Shown here in pieces: positions 9,168-20,241 of a stretch of DNA of 51,452 bases (its first letter is position 1; each line of letters begins with the position of its first letter). The notes beneath the pieces were generated by a model. The model was not told where the DNA came from, made no database searches, and worked only from the letters and a program-made list of their open reading frames with translations. This stretch comes from Cylindrobasidium torrendii FP15055 ss-10 (taxonomy: Eukaryota > Basidiomycota > Agaricomycetes > Agaricales > Physalacriaceae): NCBI GenBank assembly GCA_000934385.1, contig KN880602.1:1-51452 (forward strand). Direction: 5' to 3'. Position numbers and translations under genes: made by a program.

Positions 9168-10874
9168 TCACTGACCTTCGGGGAACCACCACAACACTGC
9201 AAAGATCACCCCCACCGATATCAAAGCCACGGCGCCAATCATGGCACCAATCATCAAGAACATCTCCCAAGGCAAACCTGCATTCTCCGCTGCAGGCCCA
9301 GGAGCGTTCGGGTTCAGGCCAAGTTGGCGGTAGCGCGTTTCCCGCTTGTATGCCTTCTCCTTCTCCGTATCCGCCAGTACGATTTGTGACCGTTGGTCCG
9401 CAGGGTTCATTGAAGTCGACGCATGTCCGCTTTGCGACGCGTTCAACTGGATGAACGAAGGGTACTGGTGCTCACACCATTGCTCAATCTAAAGCAACAA
9501 TGAGTAAAAGGGATCACGGGCCATGATAGAAACGTACTTGGCCGCATGTAAGCGACAGTGCCATAAAGCTAGGGTCTTTGGGTGATGAGCGCGCATGAAT
9601 CTTCCTGCAGAAGTCGCGTAGGATATAGGCAACTTCGCGCGGGTTAGTCGACTTCATAATGAGCTGACGAAGGAACGTAAGAAACTGTGCAGATGGAATA
9701 AACAGTCACGTACATCTGCAGCCTCAGCCTTCCTTATCTTTATGTTGCGTTCGAACATAGCGGGGTTCATAAAGCAGAGTTCCAAAGTAGCAATGGCCAT
9801 GGTCGCCGGAATGGCGCAGAAGTTGAACACTGTCTGGTTCTTGAGGACGCGGAGGTAGTCTAGCGCGTCTACTAGATGGCGCATGGCATCCAGAATCATG
9901 GCGGATTGAACCCATAATGCGCGCTCCTTGACACCCTCTTTGACATCAATCCCCGGCCCTAACCGCATCTCGGCCATGTCGTTGAACCCAAACGCGCCCC
10001 AGATTTCGCGCGGCCAGAAGAAACGCGAGTCGTCCGTGTCCTCTCGGAAATCACGAATGATGTTTGTTTTTTGAAGGAGCAGACCCATGGAGTTGGAGAG
10101 CTCGAGCTGGCTTGCAAGCCAGGGAGCTTCCTTCCCTGAGGCGGAGAAGATACCGGAGAGACCCTCGCCGACGAGGCCGGCAACGTAATGACAGTAGAGG
10201 TCGTACTCCTCTGCAGTTTCGACGTATACAGGGCCTTTGGAAACGGCTGCCTTGTGCGCAAAGTCTGCCATGCCATTCTCCATCTTATGGCAAATGTCGA
10301 TGATTACTTTCTTGTACCTGCAGGGATAGAGGTGAACACGACACGTTAAAATCCAACATTCAGACCCAACACGCACCCTGGGTCAAGGAGGTTCAGCTCA
10401 GTGACAACACAGTCGTACTCGACAAGGAGTTGACGATCCTTTTCGTTGGGCCCATTCTCGGTAAATGTCCAGCCCTCAGTGAGAGTAAGCTCGTGGAAAC
10501 TCCGTAGCAACTTTTGCTTCTTGTCATTAGGGATCGTCATGTCGTCTTCTATCGTATCCAACCCACGAAGGACAAGGTAGAACAAGGCTATCTTGAGCAT
10601 AATGAGCATCACAGAAAAAGATGTGACTTGTAATGATACACACCGCACGGGCAAGGTCTCCATCGAGCTCCTTTATAACCGCACTGAAGCTACGGCTGGT
10701 AGCGTCAAGGAATCCCCAACACTTGCGCATCGACTCGCGATCCCAGCCACTGGTGGCATGCTCGCTCTCGTCGGTAATGTCGCGCTTGGATTCATGGTGC
10801 AGCCAGAATTGGACCAGCGTGCGGAACTCGTTGGGATGAGTTACGAGCAAAAGAAGCCATGTTCCAACTCCCAT
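9168..10874 (-). CDS. ERG9: Squalene synthase
   Basis: This enzyme couples two farnesyl diphosphates head to head through presqualene diphosphate to squalene, the committed step to ergosterol, on the ER membrane. The ATG at 10874 starts MGVGTWLLLLVTHPNEFRTL. The first Asp-rich motif is DTIEDD, within ALFYLVLRGLDTIEDDMTIP. The second is DFREDTDDSRFFWP, preceded by LQKTNIIR. The family signature GEGLSGIFSASGKE lies between them. The C-terminus has a hydrophobic anchor, FLMIGAMIGAVALISVGVIF, as in other fungal ERG9 proteins. Several short introns interrupt the gene, including ones after LARA, after LLDPG and within the C-terminal third. Both metal-binding motifs are intact, so the enzyme should be active. 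It would also draw farnesyl diphosphate, the lipid used on the pheromone 2.5 kb away; that link is biochemical only. Confidence 0.97.
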
Positions 10875-11214
10875 TTTGAATGTGAAGGATAAGGGTAGAG
10901 AAAGTAGGAGGATAAAATGCGGGGTGACGCCGTGGTAAGAAAGTGAGCCCAATGGTACGACCTCAAATTCCCCTTGTGATCGGGCGGTCCGCGGAACCCG
11001 TAGATCACCCACGCGAATTTAAAGTTGTGAAGGCACGAAGCTGAGGCCAATGCCAGCGCGAGAGCATTTGCAGCAAATTTGCAGTTGGCTCGCAATGGAC
11101 GCATGTACGTTCTTAATGGTCTTGCTCTGTGTTGGAGCGAAAAATGTAGCAGATGCAAGCTACATTCAAAAGTACGAATCAATATACAAAGTCGTGTGTC
11201 TGAACTACAAGTAA
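10875..11214. other. ERG9 upstream / RFC5 3' spacer
   Basis: Both flanking genes run leftward, so this stretch is the promoter of ERG9 and the 3' end of RFC5. No separate gene is supported. No clear sterol regulatory element (TCACNCCAC-like) was seen by eye. Confidence 0.45.
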
Positions 11215-12632
11215 TTAGAAGTCTTCCATGAGTTCCGTGAGGTCCATGCCGTAGAAATGATGCTACGCTATTCGTGAGAACTTCAGAATGCATAGACCAA
11301 TCAATACGAACCTTGTAAATGCTCATGACTTTTATAACCCATGCCTCAAGGTGAAATATCTTTTTGGTCCCATTGCGCATCCTCACCTCGTACAACGCTG
11401 CCCAGTGCATTATCTGCGGCTTGATGGCCTCGTCTACCCTGCTTACAATGCGCTCTGCAATTGTCTGAAGGCGGCATCAGACATGTTCAAACGACATGTT
11501 CGACACATACCTTCAGGATGACAGTCGGCGGTATACAATGGCTTAGAAGCTCGTATAGCTTCGCTCTTACGTCCATAACGCGCGCTGGCGTTTGCTCTGC
11601 AATAATCATATCTCCCACTTTGTTACAGTAAAGTTCCCAATCTGGCTTTGCAATGGTCACGTCGCCTGTGAGATCGGGACTCTGCATCTTCAGCGCTTCG
11701 AGCACCAGTATGCATTTGCGCATGTTGCCGTCGCAGTCAGCGATAATCTTGTCCGAGACGTCTGGCGGGAGGTCGAAGCCCGCGCGGCGAGAGACATACT
11801 GCATTACGTCCTGCATCTCACTTTTTGATGGTGCTGGTACGCGAATGAGCAGACATCGACTTCGGATAGGTGCAATGAGGCGAGAGGTGCTGTTGGCGCA
11901 TAAGATGATACGCAAATTGCTCATGTACTTTTCCATTGTTCGGCGTAGGGCTGCCTGAGCATCGCGGGACAGTGAATCTGCTTCATTGATGATGACCACT
12001 GGAGGACATATGAGCAGATGTACGCTTTGGGCCACCGCGACGCACCTTTAAACCTTTGTTTCGCATTGAGATCAACCTGCTGCGTCTGTGCAATCTCCTT
12101 GATAAGTTCTTGAATAATGACACGGTCATAATTCCCGGCCTCGCTAACCCTTGGGTGAGTTCCCGATGCCAAATTGGATATGTTGCACCAACCTGGGGGT
12201 AATTTCAATGTGATAGTTGCTTTGCACGATGTTGACTTCGACTTTGCGTTTGGATGGGGTGAGGAATACGCGTTGGTCAATTTTCAACTGAATAGTCGCG
12301 TCAGACCTGCCAGGCTTGTAGAAGAGTGCAAGCTACCTTGTCCACGCCGTTGCCAAAGAGCTCAAGTAAAGTCGCGGTTATACGCGTCTTTTTTCCTGCA
12401 CCAGATGGTCCATAGAATAGCATGTGTGGGAAGTCGCCGGACGAGGCCTTGAGCAAATGAGTCCAAGTCAAACTCCCGCGTACAAGGCGCGCACTAGTGA
12501 TTTCAGCCTTGCCGACAAGTCCTTGTGGTATTGAAGATCATTCAGTGTTCTTGGCCGGTACTAAAGCTCGTATCAGACGAGGATGGACCTGGATGCATTT
12601 GCCCAACGCACCGCGTCGACCCAGAGAGACAT
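11215..12632 (-). CDS. RFC5: Replication factor C subunit (yeast Rfc5 / human RFC3 type)
   Basis: This is a small subunit of the AAA+ clamp loader that places PCNA on primed DNA. The ATG at 12632 reads MSLWVD, and splicing gives MSLWVDxYRPRTLNDLQYHK, the diagnostic start of this subunit. The Walker A is FYGPSGAGKKTR with the subunit-typical Lys-Lys. EITPSDVGNYDRVIIQELIKE follows. The Walker B region is VVIINEADSL, then LRRTMEKYMSNLRIILCAN and the SRC motif SRCLLIRVPAP. The atypical NEAD in place of DEAD fits this subunit, which lacks full ATPase function in yeast. The C-terminus ends FYGMDLTELMEDF before the TAA at 11217-11215. At least four short introns are present. It shares a 96-bp divergent promoter with the ZIP transporter. 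Confidence 0.93.
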
Positions 12633-12728
12633 GGCGGCAGGAACGTCGTTACGTCACGCGACAGTCACAGACGCGTCTTGATCGAGCGCTTGCAAATGGC
12701 CGTCCAATTTCATTCCATCATTCTGACC
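12633..12728. promoter_or_regulatory. 96-bp bidirectional promoter with MCB box
   Basis: The start codons of RFC5 (leftward, 12632) and of the ZIP transporter (rightward, 12729) are only 96 bases apart. Inside lies a perfect MluI cell-cycle box ACGCGT (12671-12676) and a near match, CACGCGAC, just upstream (12656-12663). In yeasts, MBF binds ACGCGT to drive G1/S genes such as those for replication proteins. The box therefore plausibly serves RFC5, and whether the transporter shares it is open. Confidence 0.6.
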
Positions 12729-14612
12729 ATGACGGTCCCCAGGTTTCTTGCTGTGCTGGCGGTGTGCGCCGTTGTCGTATTGGCCGACCAAAAACGCGCT
12801 CTCGACGCCGTCTCTGTCTCTGTATGCAACAGCCGGGTTCACCTTTTGATATGTCTAATAACCTCTGCTCAAGCAACAACAAATCCAAGAATGCGCACCG
12901 GTACAGCAGCTGAGCGAGCTCAAGATCGCACTAGAGGACCAAGCATCACCAGTGATGCGTAAAGTGTTCGACGTTCTCTTTCCCTTCGGTCCAGGCTGGA
13001 ATTCCATCCTCGGCACTTTCTACATCAGCTCGTCAGTCCCTTTACAGACCAAGTGAACATGACTCCGACCTGCTATACAGCGTTCCCAACTTCATTCTTG
13101 CATTTATTCCCGCAGAAATCGATGGCAACACGCTCAATACCATGACTGCGTTTGCTGTAAACTCATTTGTCCTACTGTGTCCTTTATGCTAAGCTTTATT
13201 TAGACCGGAGGCCTCCTTTCCGACGTGTTCCTCCACCTAGTACCCCACTCGTTCATGGGCGAACACCAGGACAAGGGTGCACACGTCGTAATGGTGGAAG
13301 AGAAGCGCAACATCCTCATTGGGTTTGTGAGAGCACATCTTAATACGACTTGCATGCTGACATTGACAGTTTGGGCATTTTCGTCGGTTTTGCAACCTTC
13401 TTCATGATGGAGAAGACTCTGCGCGTGCTTGGTGGCGGAGAGGAGGGTGGCCATAGCCATAGTCACTCACATGCACACGAAGACACTAGTGGACACTCAT
13501 CTAGCATTGTGTCTAGTGAACACGATGGGCTGAAGTCCCGTAAAAAGAGCGACTCTACCTCCGAAACTGTCGATGTTCCTCAAGCGCCCACGGGGCCGTC
13601 AAAGCTCTCTGCATATCTCAATTTGTTTGGTGACTTTGTGCACAACATGTATGGGATGCACAGTTTTTCCCCACAAACTCTAACCATATTTACAGCACTG
13701 ATGGACTCGCGTATGCAGCAGTTATCTGATGTATTAGCCGCAGTGCTGAGCCTTTATAGCATGGCCGCCTCATTCTATGCCTCTCCACTGATTGGTGCGA
13801 CGACGACCTTGGCTTGCTTCGCCCACGAGATCCCGCATGAAATCGCGGACTACTCCATTCTAATTCGCAGTGGCTTCACCAAGCGCCAGGCAATGCAGTC
13901 CCAGTTCGTGACCGCGATTGGTGCATTCGTACGTGTTGTTTACGTGCATCGTGAATGCCCCATACCCATACTCATACGTTCCAGGTTGGGTGAGCCATTC
14001 CCTGCGTCTGAGTCTGGCTGGTTTACATCGATTGACGACGTGTGTTCCAGCACCTTCATCGGAATTTTCGTGCACAACGTTACTTCCACGGATGGCCACG
14101 ATGGCGAAGGCATAGACCTTGCCTCTGCTATCCGCCAAGATGCGTCTGGGCTCTTGGGGACGACGGTGCAACTCGCAGACCTTGTGAGTTCTGGATCTAT
14201 GAACATGATCGTCGAGACGGGAATGTAGCACTGTGCTACTTCGTTTATCCCATGCGCCATTCTGAGAAACCAAACTGACCACCGTCAGGTCATTCCTTTT
14301 GTTGCAGGCGGCTTCTTGTATATTGGCGCGGTTGCCGTCCTCCCAACGTGAGTGCATCGACCTCTAGATATCCAACAGAACTGACGGAGTCCAATGTAAT
14401 AGTTTGCTCGCTGAGAGCAAGAGTGGTGCCCAGGCCCTACGTGAAGTGAGTGTTGCCACTTGCTCTGGTGAACAAAGAATAACTACTCATCACAATCATA
14501 GTTTGCTGCCATGGCGGTCGGTGTCGGCTGCATGTTCTTGGTCGCGTGAGTGATACAAAATGCAGCGGATTTGTGTTGGTTGGGCTCATCGATACGTAGA
14601 TGGAACGAGTAG
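12729..14612 (+). CDS. YKE4: ZIP zinc transporter, KE4/Yke4-like
   Basis: This carries zinc into the cytosol, probably from the secretory pathway. The ATG at 12729 begins a signal-like segment MTVPRFLAVLAVCAVVVLAD. Exons then give GGLLSDVFLHLVPHSFMG (the HLVPH of an early helix) and LGIFVGFATFFMMEKTLRVL. A His-rich cytosolic loop, HSHSHSHAHED, follows. Two introns after VHN reconstruct VHNITDGLAMAASFYASPL, and the metal-site helix reads CFAHEIPHEIADYSILIRSG; both are ZIP hallmarks. FIGIFVHNV-, FVAGGFLYIGAVAVLPTLL- and MAVGVGCMFLVAWNE-containing exons complete it, with the TAG at 14610-14612. The gene has at least eight introns, so individual joins are approximate, but the family is clear. Its neighbour RFC5 is divergent and shares the promoter. 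Confidence 0.92.
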
Positions 14613-15379
14613 ACCAGGCCAAGTCCTTATGGCGGGGCCTGTCAATCGGATCTTGATAGCAATTCACAAGGAGTGTCCCGATTTTCAGCGTGGGGTGTAA
14701 AGAGGATGGCACATTGACACAAGATAATTGGCTAGGCCCTAGGATTTATTGTGACAAATTACGATGGGGACTACATAGCAGTACACTAGCCACGTAGCTA
14801 TTTACTTGACACGTATATACCGAAGCATAGATTTGAAAACACATTGGCGCCCTTGTGGTGTGGCGGGCATTTACCCCGTTGTCGCCGGTCGGGAGCGCAG
14901 GGATCTGATGGGTTCGGCCCTGATCATAAATGGAAAGTTGCCGATGAACGTGCGTCAACGTAGCCGTACGTAAGCAACCTATGCCCAGTTTCTTCCTGGT
15001 TTGAGCCAACTTGCGTTCCAGTCTTTTCTTTTCTCAACGACCATCTCTCTGGGTATCGCGCCTCCAAGTTTTGCGTACACAGCATCAATCTTCGTACATC
15101 AACCTGGCCATATAAGACGATCTAGTAGCTCGGTGTTTGACGCTGCAGAGGTTAGCATACGACCACTACTTGCTCCCCGCTTGGGTGCTGACGCCAGCTG
15201 TACCTCTGCTACAGCCGATTCTTCCCTTGGACATCTTTGAGAGCCGTAATAACTGCCTGCCCGACCCGCTACCAACGCTCACACCGCCGCCGTCCGTAGC
15301 GTACACCGATCGTCTGCCGCACATAAGTCCCGGCCGAATCCCGCCTATTCGTATTCATCGCACCCCGCTGTCCTTCAAA
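14613..15379. other. Spacer upstream of Nudix gene
   Basis: No gene is supported here. A rightward frame is open from about 15137 into the Nudix start codon, but its sequence is Pro-rich and not conserved-looking, so it is more likely 5' untranslated sequence. The left part holds the 3' end of the ZIP gene. Confidence 0.45.
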
Positions 15380-15929
15380 ATGGCTACCAAGGGCCGCCTG
15401 ACGCCCCGGATTGTCTGTTGTGCTATTCCAATATCCCGCACCGCAGGCAAGGTTCTGGTTGTAACCAGTCGCAAGCGTCCTAATAATTGGGTTTGTAAGT
15501 GCCGCATTGCCTCCGTTTCCGTGTGTGCTATACTGAGAAAACCTCCTTTAACCCACGCGTTCAGTGCCAAAGGGTGGTTGGGAACAGTCGGATCTCAAGT
15601 TGGAGGATGCTGCGTCGAGGGAAGCCTTGGAAGAAGGTCTTACCCTTTGTCCTTCTCTGCGTCACCTCATCTCCTGATGTACTCCCCTGCGCTGCCCTAC
15701 AACAGCTGGCGTCCGTGGCACAATAACACGCTTCGTCATTACAATCCCGACACCTTCGGCCACCTACCACTTTTACGAGCTCGACGTGAGCGCGATGGAC
15801 ACGGACTGGCTGGAATGCCACGAACGGCGACGAGAATGGGTCGACTACGCCGAGGCCGTGCGGCGGCTCGAATGGAAGGCGGAGCTCTCCCGAGGCCTTC
15901 AGCTGTCCTCGCTCGCGCCCAATCGGTGA
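15380..15929 (+). CDS. DDP1: Nudix hydrolase, diphosphoinositol polyphosphate type
   Basis: Three exons encode about 140 residues. The ATG at 15380 begins MATKGRLTPRIVCCAIPISR, then VLVVTSRKRPNNWV. A GTAAGT donor joins this to LPKGGWEQ, giving the canonical WVLPKGGWE. The Nudix box (GX5EX7REUXEEXGU) is spread over GGWEQSDLKLEDAA and SREALEE; a second intron then supplies AGVRG. The final exon reads YHFYELDVSAMDTDWLECHE and RRREWVDYAEA, matching the Ddp1/Aps1 group. That group removes phosphate from diphosphoinositol polyphosphates and splits diadenosine polyphosphates, and yeast Ddp1 also acts on polyphosphate. Catalytic glutamates are present. It may interact functionally with VTC1, whose complex is governed by inositol pyrophosphates. 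The two genes are 12 kb apart, so this is coincidence of content and not an operon. Confidence 0.9.
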
Positions 15930-16659
15930 CCAAGACAAAGACCCAATCCCCGTGGACGGGATGGAAGAAATTTGCCCCCAACACCCACGCCATATGTACA
16001 CATTGCGGCTGCCCATCGGACTTGCATTCGTCAAACTTCGCATAACCCATATTGATATCTCAACTCTAGTCCGTTCGTGGGTTCCCCCCTCGACTTTTAC
16101 TCTATTCCATCACTATTGCTATCGATACCCTCCTCGCACACTCCAGAGCCAGGCGTTGGCGTGCATTCCACATTGCTTTCGCCGTACCAAATAGATAAAT
16201 GTAGTTTTACCTTGTCCGCATCCGCGCATTATACTTACTCTAACCGTACGCCCTTGGGTTCTGAATTCACCTGCGTGCGCTCTCCTCTTTGACGTGTTGA
16301 CCTGGTGTTGTGGGCTCGCAATATCACTGACCAATTGCAATGTTGAAATTGGTGAGGCCAAAAAGTATGTAGGCATCATCAGAAACGAGGCGTTTGTGTC
16401 TTCCTCATTTGGTGGCTGTGTTATAAGCTTCTTTTCTGGTTCTTCCCGTCGCGTTCCGGAAGCCTTCCGCCATGCACAATCCATGCCTCGACCCTCGGGC
16501 GAACTCAGCGCCCTATTCTAGACCGCTATGACCCAGGTGATGCGCAGAGTACTTCGGACGATTCATTCCCGAATCACCTTTACTCCAAGAAAGTTGCTGT
16601 AAAAGCGCACAATACAGCTGTAATACGGTAGTGGCGTAGGGTGCTCTTGATGTAGCCAA

Positions 16660-17205
16660 GGATGCGCCACCGACGCTGGCTGGTGGCGGTGGTGGTCGAC
16701 ATCATCGCATTAGCTTCCACTCTGTCTATGTCAACACTCACAGCGCCCCAAAAGCTAGTCTCCCATTTGGTGGCTTCGCACCAAGGCGGAAGGATAACCT
16801 ACTACTGTGCTGGTAGCTCTGTTCGGCACCCCGTGGTGAATTGGAATCTGACATCTTTCTCCAGAATGGTGATTGGGTAATTCGTGGATGTGTCAAATGC
16901 CGATTGTGGCTTAAACCCATTGTTCTTGTGCCCCCGAGACGAAGTCGTCCAGAAATGGTGCGTGGTCGAATTCGAGAGGTAAATTGGTGTGGTTAATTAC
17001 TTATTTTGTTATTTCAGCATTTTATGGTCGTCCCGGACTAACAGTCAGATTTATGCCTGACCACTTTCCTGAACTCCCTACATCCTTCAACCGACGGAAC
17101 GACTGGAAATTAGGCTCTGCGGTGCAATGGAGAATTTCTTCTTGGCCGAGATACCGCTTCAACAATGAGTCGACACCTTTTTTCCACGGGTATAGAGGTT
17201 GAAAT
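16660..17205 (+). CDS. Candidate spliced hypothetical protein
   Basis: Two stretches look protein-like. One at about 16820-16980 reads LESDIFLQNGDWVIRGCVKC, then RLWLKPIVLVPPRRSRPEMV. It is followed by a credible 39-base intron (GTAAATTGG...TATTTCAG, about 16979-17017). A second exon then reads FYGRPGLTVRFMPDHFPELP with a stop at 17203-17205. An upstream segment near 16665-16790 could be a first exon, but no start codon or join was settled. No known domain is recognised. This could be a real small gene, a remnant, or chance. Confidence 0.25.
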
Positions 17206-18436
17206 CAGCAAGAAGCTGTATTGTGGCGCAGTGATTCACCCTCAAGATCGCTCAAGATATCTATTACGAGGGTCGCCGTACCGTGTAACCCATGAGTATA
17301 CAGAGTCAGAAGCTGCGGTACGTACGTACGCCGGTGATTTATGCATGCAAACGAATATTCAACCACTGAAGTACCGACCCCGCAGCACGTAAATACAGGA
17401 TTAACCCCTTCCTGCCTGCCCAAGCCAGTACGCTATTAGAATCCCAAAAAATATAGAGCACATCTAAGCGCTTGTTTGAAGTGCAAAGGCCCAGCATTAC
17501 CAACACATATCCACGTTCGGTGCACAGCTGCCGTTACTTCGTGCACTCTACAGGGACACCCGGAGAACACGAGGCATTGCTAGTTACGGCGTCTCGATGC
17601 ACTAATCTGCTCCTCGTTGAATGAAATCGACTTTAAACCAAGTTTATTAGCTTGTGTTCGTAGCCCACTGTCTCAGCTCTTCGTGTCAAGACAGCCTACC
17701 AGCTACGAGGAGAAGTTTCCGAACGTCCAGCTCGAAGGTGAGAGGTTTCTGCGATTCCTGAAAGTACAATTTGGCATTAATCCTATAGAAATGCGCTGAA
17801 TACAATATCTGGTCCGCCCTCTCGAAAGACGTGCATTAGTAGGCAAGCGCAGGCCCCAAGTCTGTTTTACATTGCCCTAGCGTTGTTGTGCGCGGCATCA
17901 TGGGCAGCTCCCATTCGGCGCCCCACTCAAGAGAATTGAAGAGAACAGACTTCATAAACTCGGCAAGAGCATTCGAATTTGAGCAGTGTACATGCCACAA
18001 CGAAGAGGCTCCCTCGATGTGAACAGGGCGTCTTCTACCTCTGGCTGCCCGTCCACATAATCATACTCGTAAGTGGCGGCCTTGCCACCCTTTTGGAGTC
18101 TGACTCCGGTCCAATAGTTCTGAGCCTATTTTCCCCACAATCGTAAGAGGGAATGGCCCCCTTTGTTATGTTGTCCTCCTCGCGTAGTGTGTCATCGTGG
18201 CGATGGACTCTATTGACTTGCTATTGAAGCTGCCACCAGTCGGCCCGGTTCGCTCAATTGCCTCGCATTGTCTGTGGTGCAACGTTTCGACAGGTAGCAA
18301 CGGGTCACTTGATGACAAAAGGATTTTTGTCCCTTGGCTCATGAATTCATTAGATCTGTGTGGTATCTGAAATCTGGTCCAAATTCAGTACTCAGTCACG
18401 GGCCTATGTTAAACCAATTCGGTTCAGTGCCGAGCG

Positions 18437-18444
18437 TATAAAAG
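18437..18444 (+). promoter_or_regulatory. TATA box of TEA-factor gene
   Basis: TATAAAAG lies 43 bases before the start codon of the TEA-domain gene. It sits in a stretch otherwise free of long frames. Confidence 0.55.
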
Positions 18445-18486
18445 ACAAGTCGTGAGACGATTGTCTGCCGCATCCCCTGCACTAAC

Positions 18487-20241
18487 ATGCCTACCGGAGA
18501 TCCTGCCTACCTCACCTACAAACCGCGCTCCCCGAACACAGTCACGTCGAACTTCCTTAGCGGATTAAATGGACTTATAACTCCTCGAACTTCGCAGGAG
18601 GTACCTCAAGCTTACCTTCCCGACGTCTACAAGGATCAAAGGACAATTACAGGCCGTCGTATTCATAAGACGCACAAGGAAACAAGCCAGGTAGTATGGC
18701 CTCCATTAGTGTGAGTTCAATCGTGTCCTCTTATCGAATCTATTTGTTAACTCGTCACAGCGAAGATGCTTTGCTCAAAGGTTAGCAGTCTGTTTAAATT
18801 TTCTGGCACTCTAACACGCTGGTAGGTCTTCGCGCGTACAAAGCTCCTCCAGAACCTGCCCATCGAAAGCCCGGCGCAGCGCTTCGATGGCCTTATCGAA
18901 ACCGTTTTATATCAGAATGGATCAAGAAGCAAACTGGGGTGACGCGAACACCAAAGCAAGTGGGTAGCCGACTTCAGCAGATGCGCGATACTTGCAAGGA
19001 TGATAGAAGTGCGTTCAGCATGTACTGTAGCTCTTCTCATGCTGACCAATGTAGTACGCGAGCTAATACTTCCTCGCCGTGGCTTTGCCTCCGGTTCTAT
19101 CACTAGGACTGTCACTGTCGACATTGACTTGTCCTCTGGCTCACCAGAAAGCAGCATCATCGACATTCCCAGTTCTTCCAGCACCGCTAGCGGAGGAATT
19201 CCAGCAAAAGATAGTACTGTATTGACTGGTCCCGAAGTCATCCCCTCGAACACCTCGACCACTCGCTGCAGCGGTGGCCCAGGTCGCGTCCGCGAGGTCT
19301 TCGTCACTGTGAACCTTTGCATGAACAACTCGGGCGTCGCTTTCAACACTGTCCCACTCGCCGGCTTTTCTGTCGGCGAACCCCTCCGTTCAGAGATTTC
19401 TCTTTTCCCTGTGACCTCTTCTGCAGCTAACTCGCCGCCTACGACCTTAGGCCAATTCGACAACACTGTTCATTTCTGGTCTCCGATCTCGGCGGCAAAG
19501 CAAAGAACGGTGTTCTCCCTATTCAAGGATAGCACTTTCCTCAACGACGACTCTGGCTTCATGTACGCGATGCCCACGACTCAGTCAAATTCAGCATGGT
19601 CCTATTCGTCTCTTCTTTGCCCAAAGATGTGGCAACGGATCTCCCGTGATCCTGGTACGTGCTCCTTACAGGCCTTTGATACTTCGCGAGCTCACATGCA
19701 CACACAGAAGTCGAGAGATTGACTATCTATCAAACCGTCTACCTCACGGACGACCAGCCCGACATTAGAATTTGTTACAGATTCGCGACACCCTTTACCG
19801 ATACATTAGCTTCGAGGACGTATCAAGCTATTCCACCTACATTGCGCCCGCTCGAGTTTGATGGTGAATACGTATGTCGATTTACCTCTTTCTGTCCCTT
19901 CCCACTGACACTGACAGGACCTGGCTACTGCCTCCCCTGTACCGCACATATCCTACACGTCTCACGCACTTTCAAGCGCTGCCAGTGCGCACCCTCTTCT
20001 CAACACCGTTTTCGATTCTGAATACAACGTCCCTTTGACGGGAGGAGTTGCATCTCAGCGTCAGCAACCGCCGACAGGCATCATCGAACCAGGCCAGGCG
20101 CAAGATCAATACACAGGCCGCCGCACACTGGACGTTACATCCAGCGAAACGTTTGGCACGCTCGCTCACCCTGATCACACTCAATACAGCGCTATGTACT
20201 ACTACGAAAATCCCTTTTACCCTTCACCATCTGAGTACTAA
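18487..20241 (+). CDS. TEA/ATTS-domain transcription factor
   Basis: The ATG at 18487 starts MPTGDPAYLTYKPRSPNTVT. The DNA-binding TEA domain is spread over three exons. VVWPPLV joins to EDALLKG (about 18768-18780) and then to GLRAYKAPPEPAHRKPGAAL, ending in WPYRNRFISEWIKKQTGVTR and TPKQVGSRLQQM (to about 18990). The WPP start, aromatic/basic middle helix and TRTxKQVxSxLQ recognition helix match AbaA, Tec1 and TEAD. The rest (19050-20241) is Ser/Thr/Pro-rich with aromatic patches such as FDNTVHFWSPI, and the protein ends YYYENPFYPSPSEY. Ascomycete relatives (AbaA, Tec1) direct conidiation or filamentation; a role in differentiation here is inference. A TATA box lies just upstream, and both flanks are long spacers. 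Confidence 0.88.

Larger units (their letters stand above)
15930..18486. other. Gene-poor 2.5-kb stretch
   Basis: No confident gene is present. Short frames occur throughout; the only protein-like run is the candidate at 16660-17205. There are no transposase or reverse transcriptase motifs and no terminal repeats visible by eye. The right end is the promoter of the TEA factor. Confidence 0.5.
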
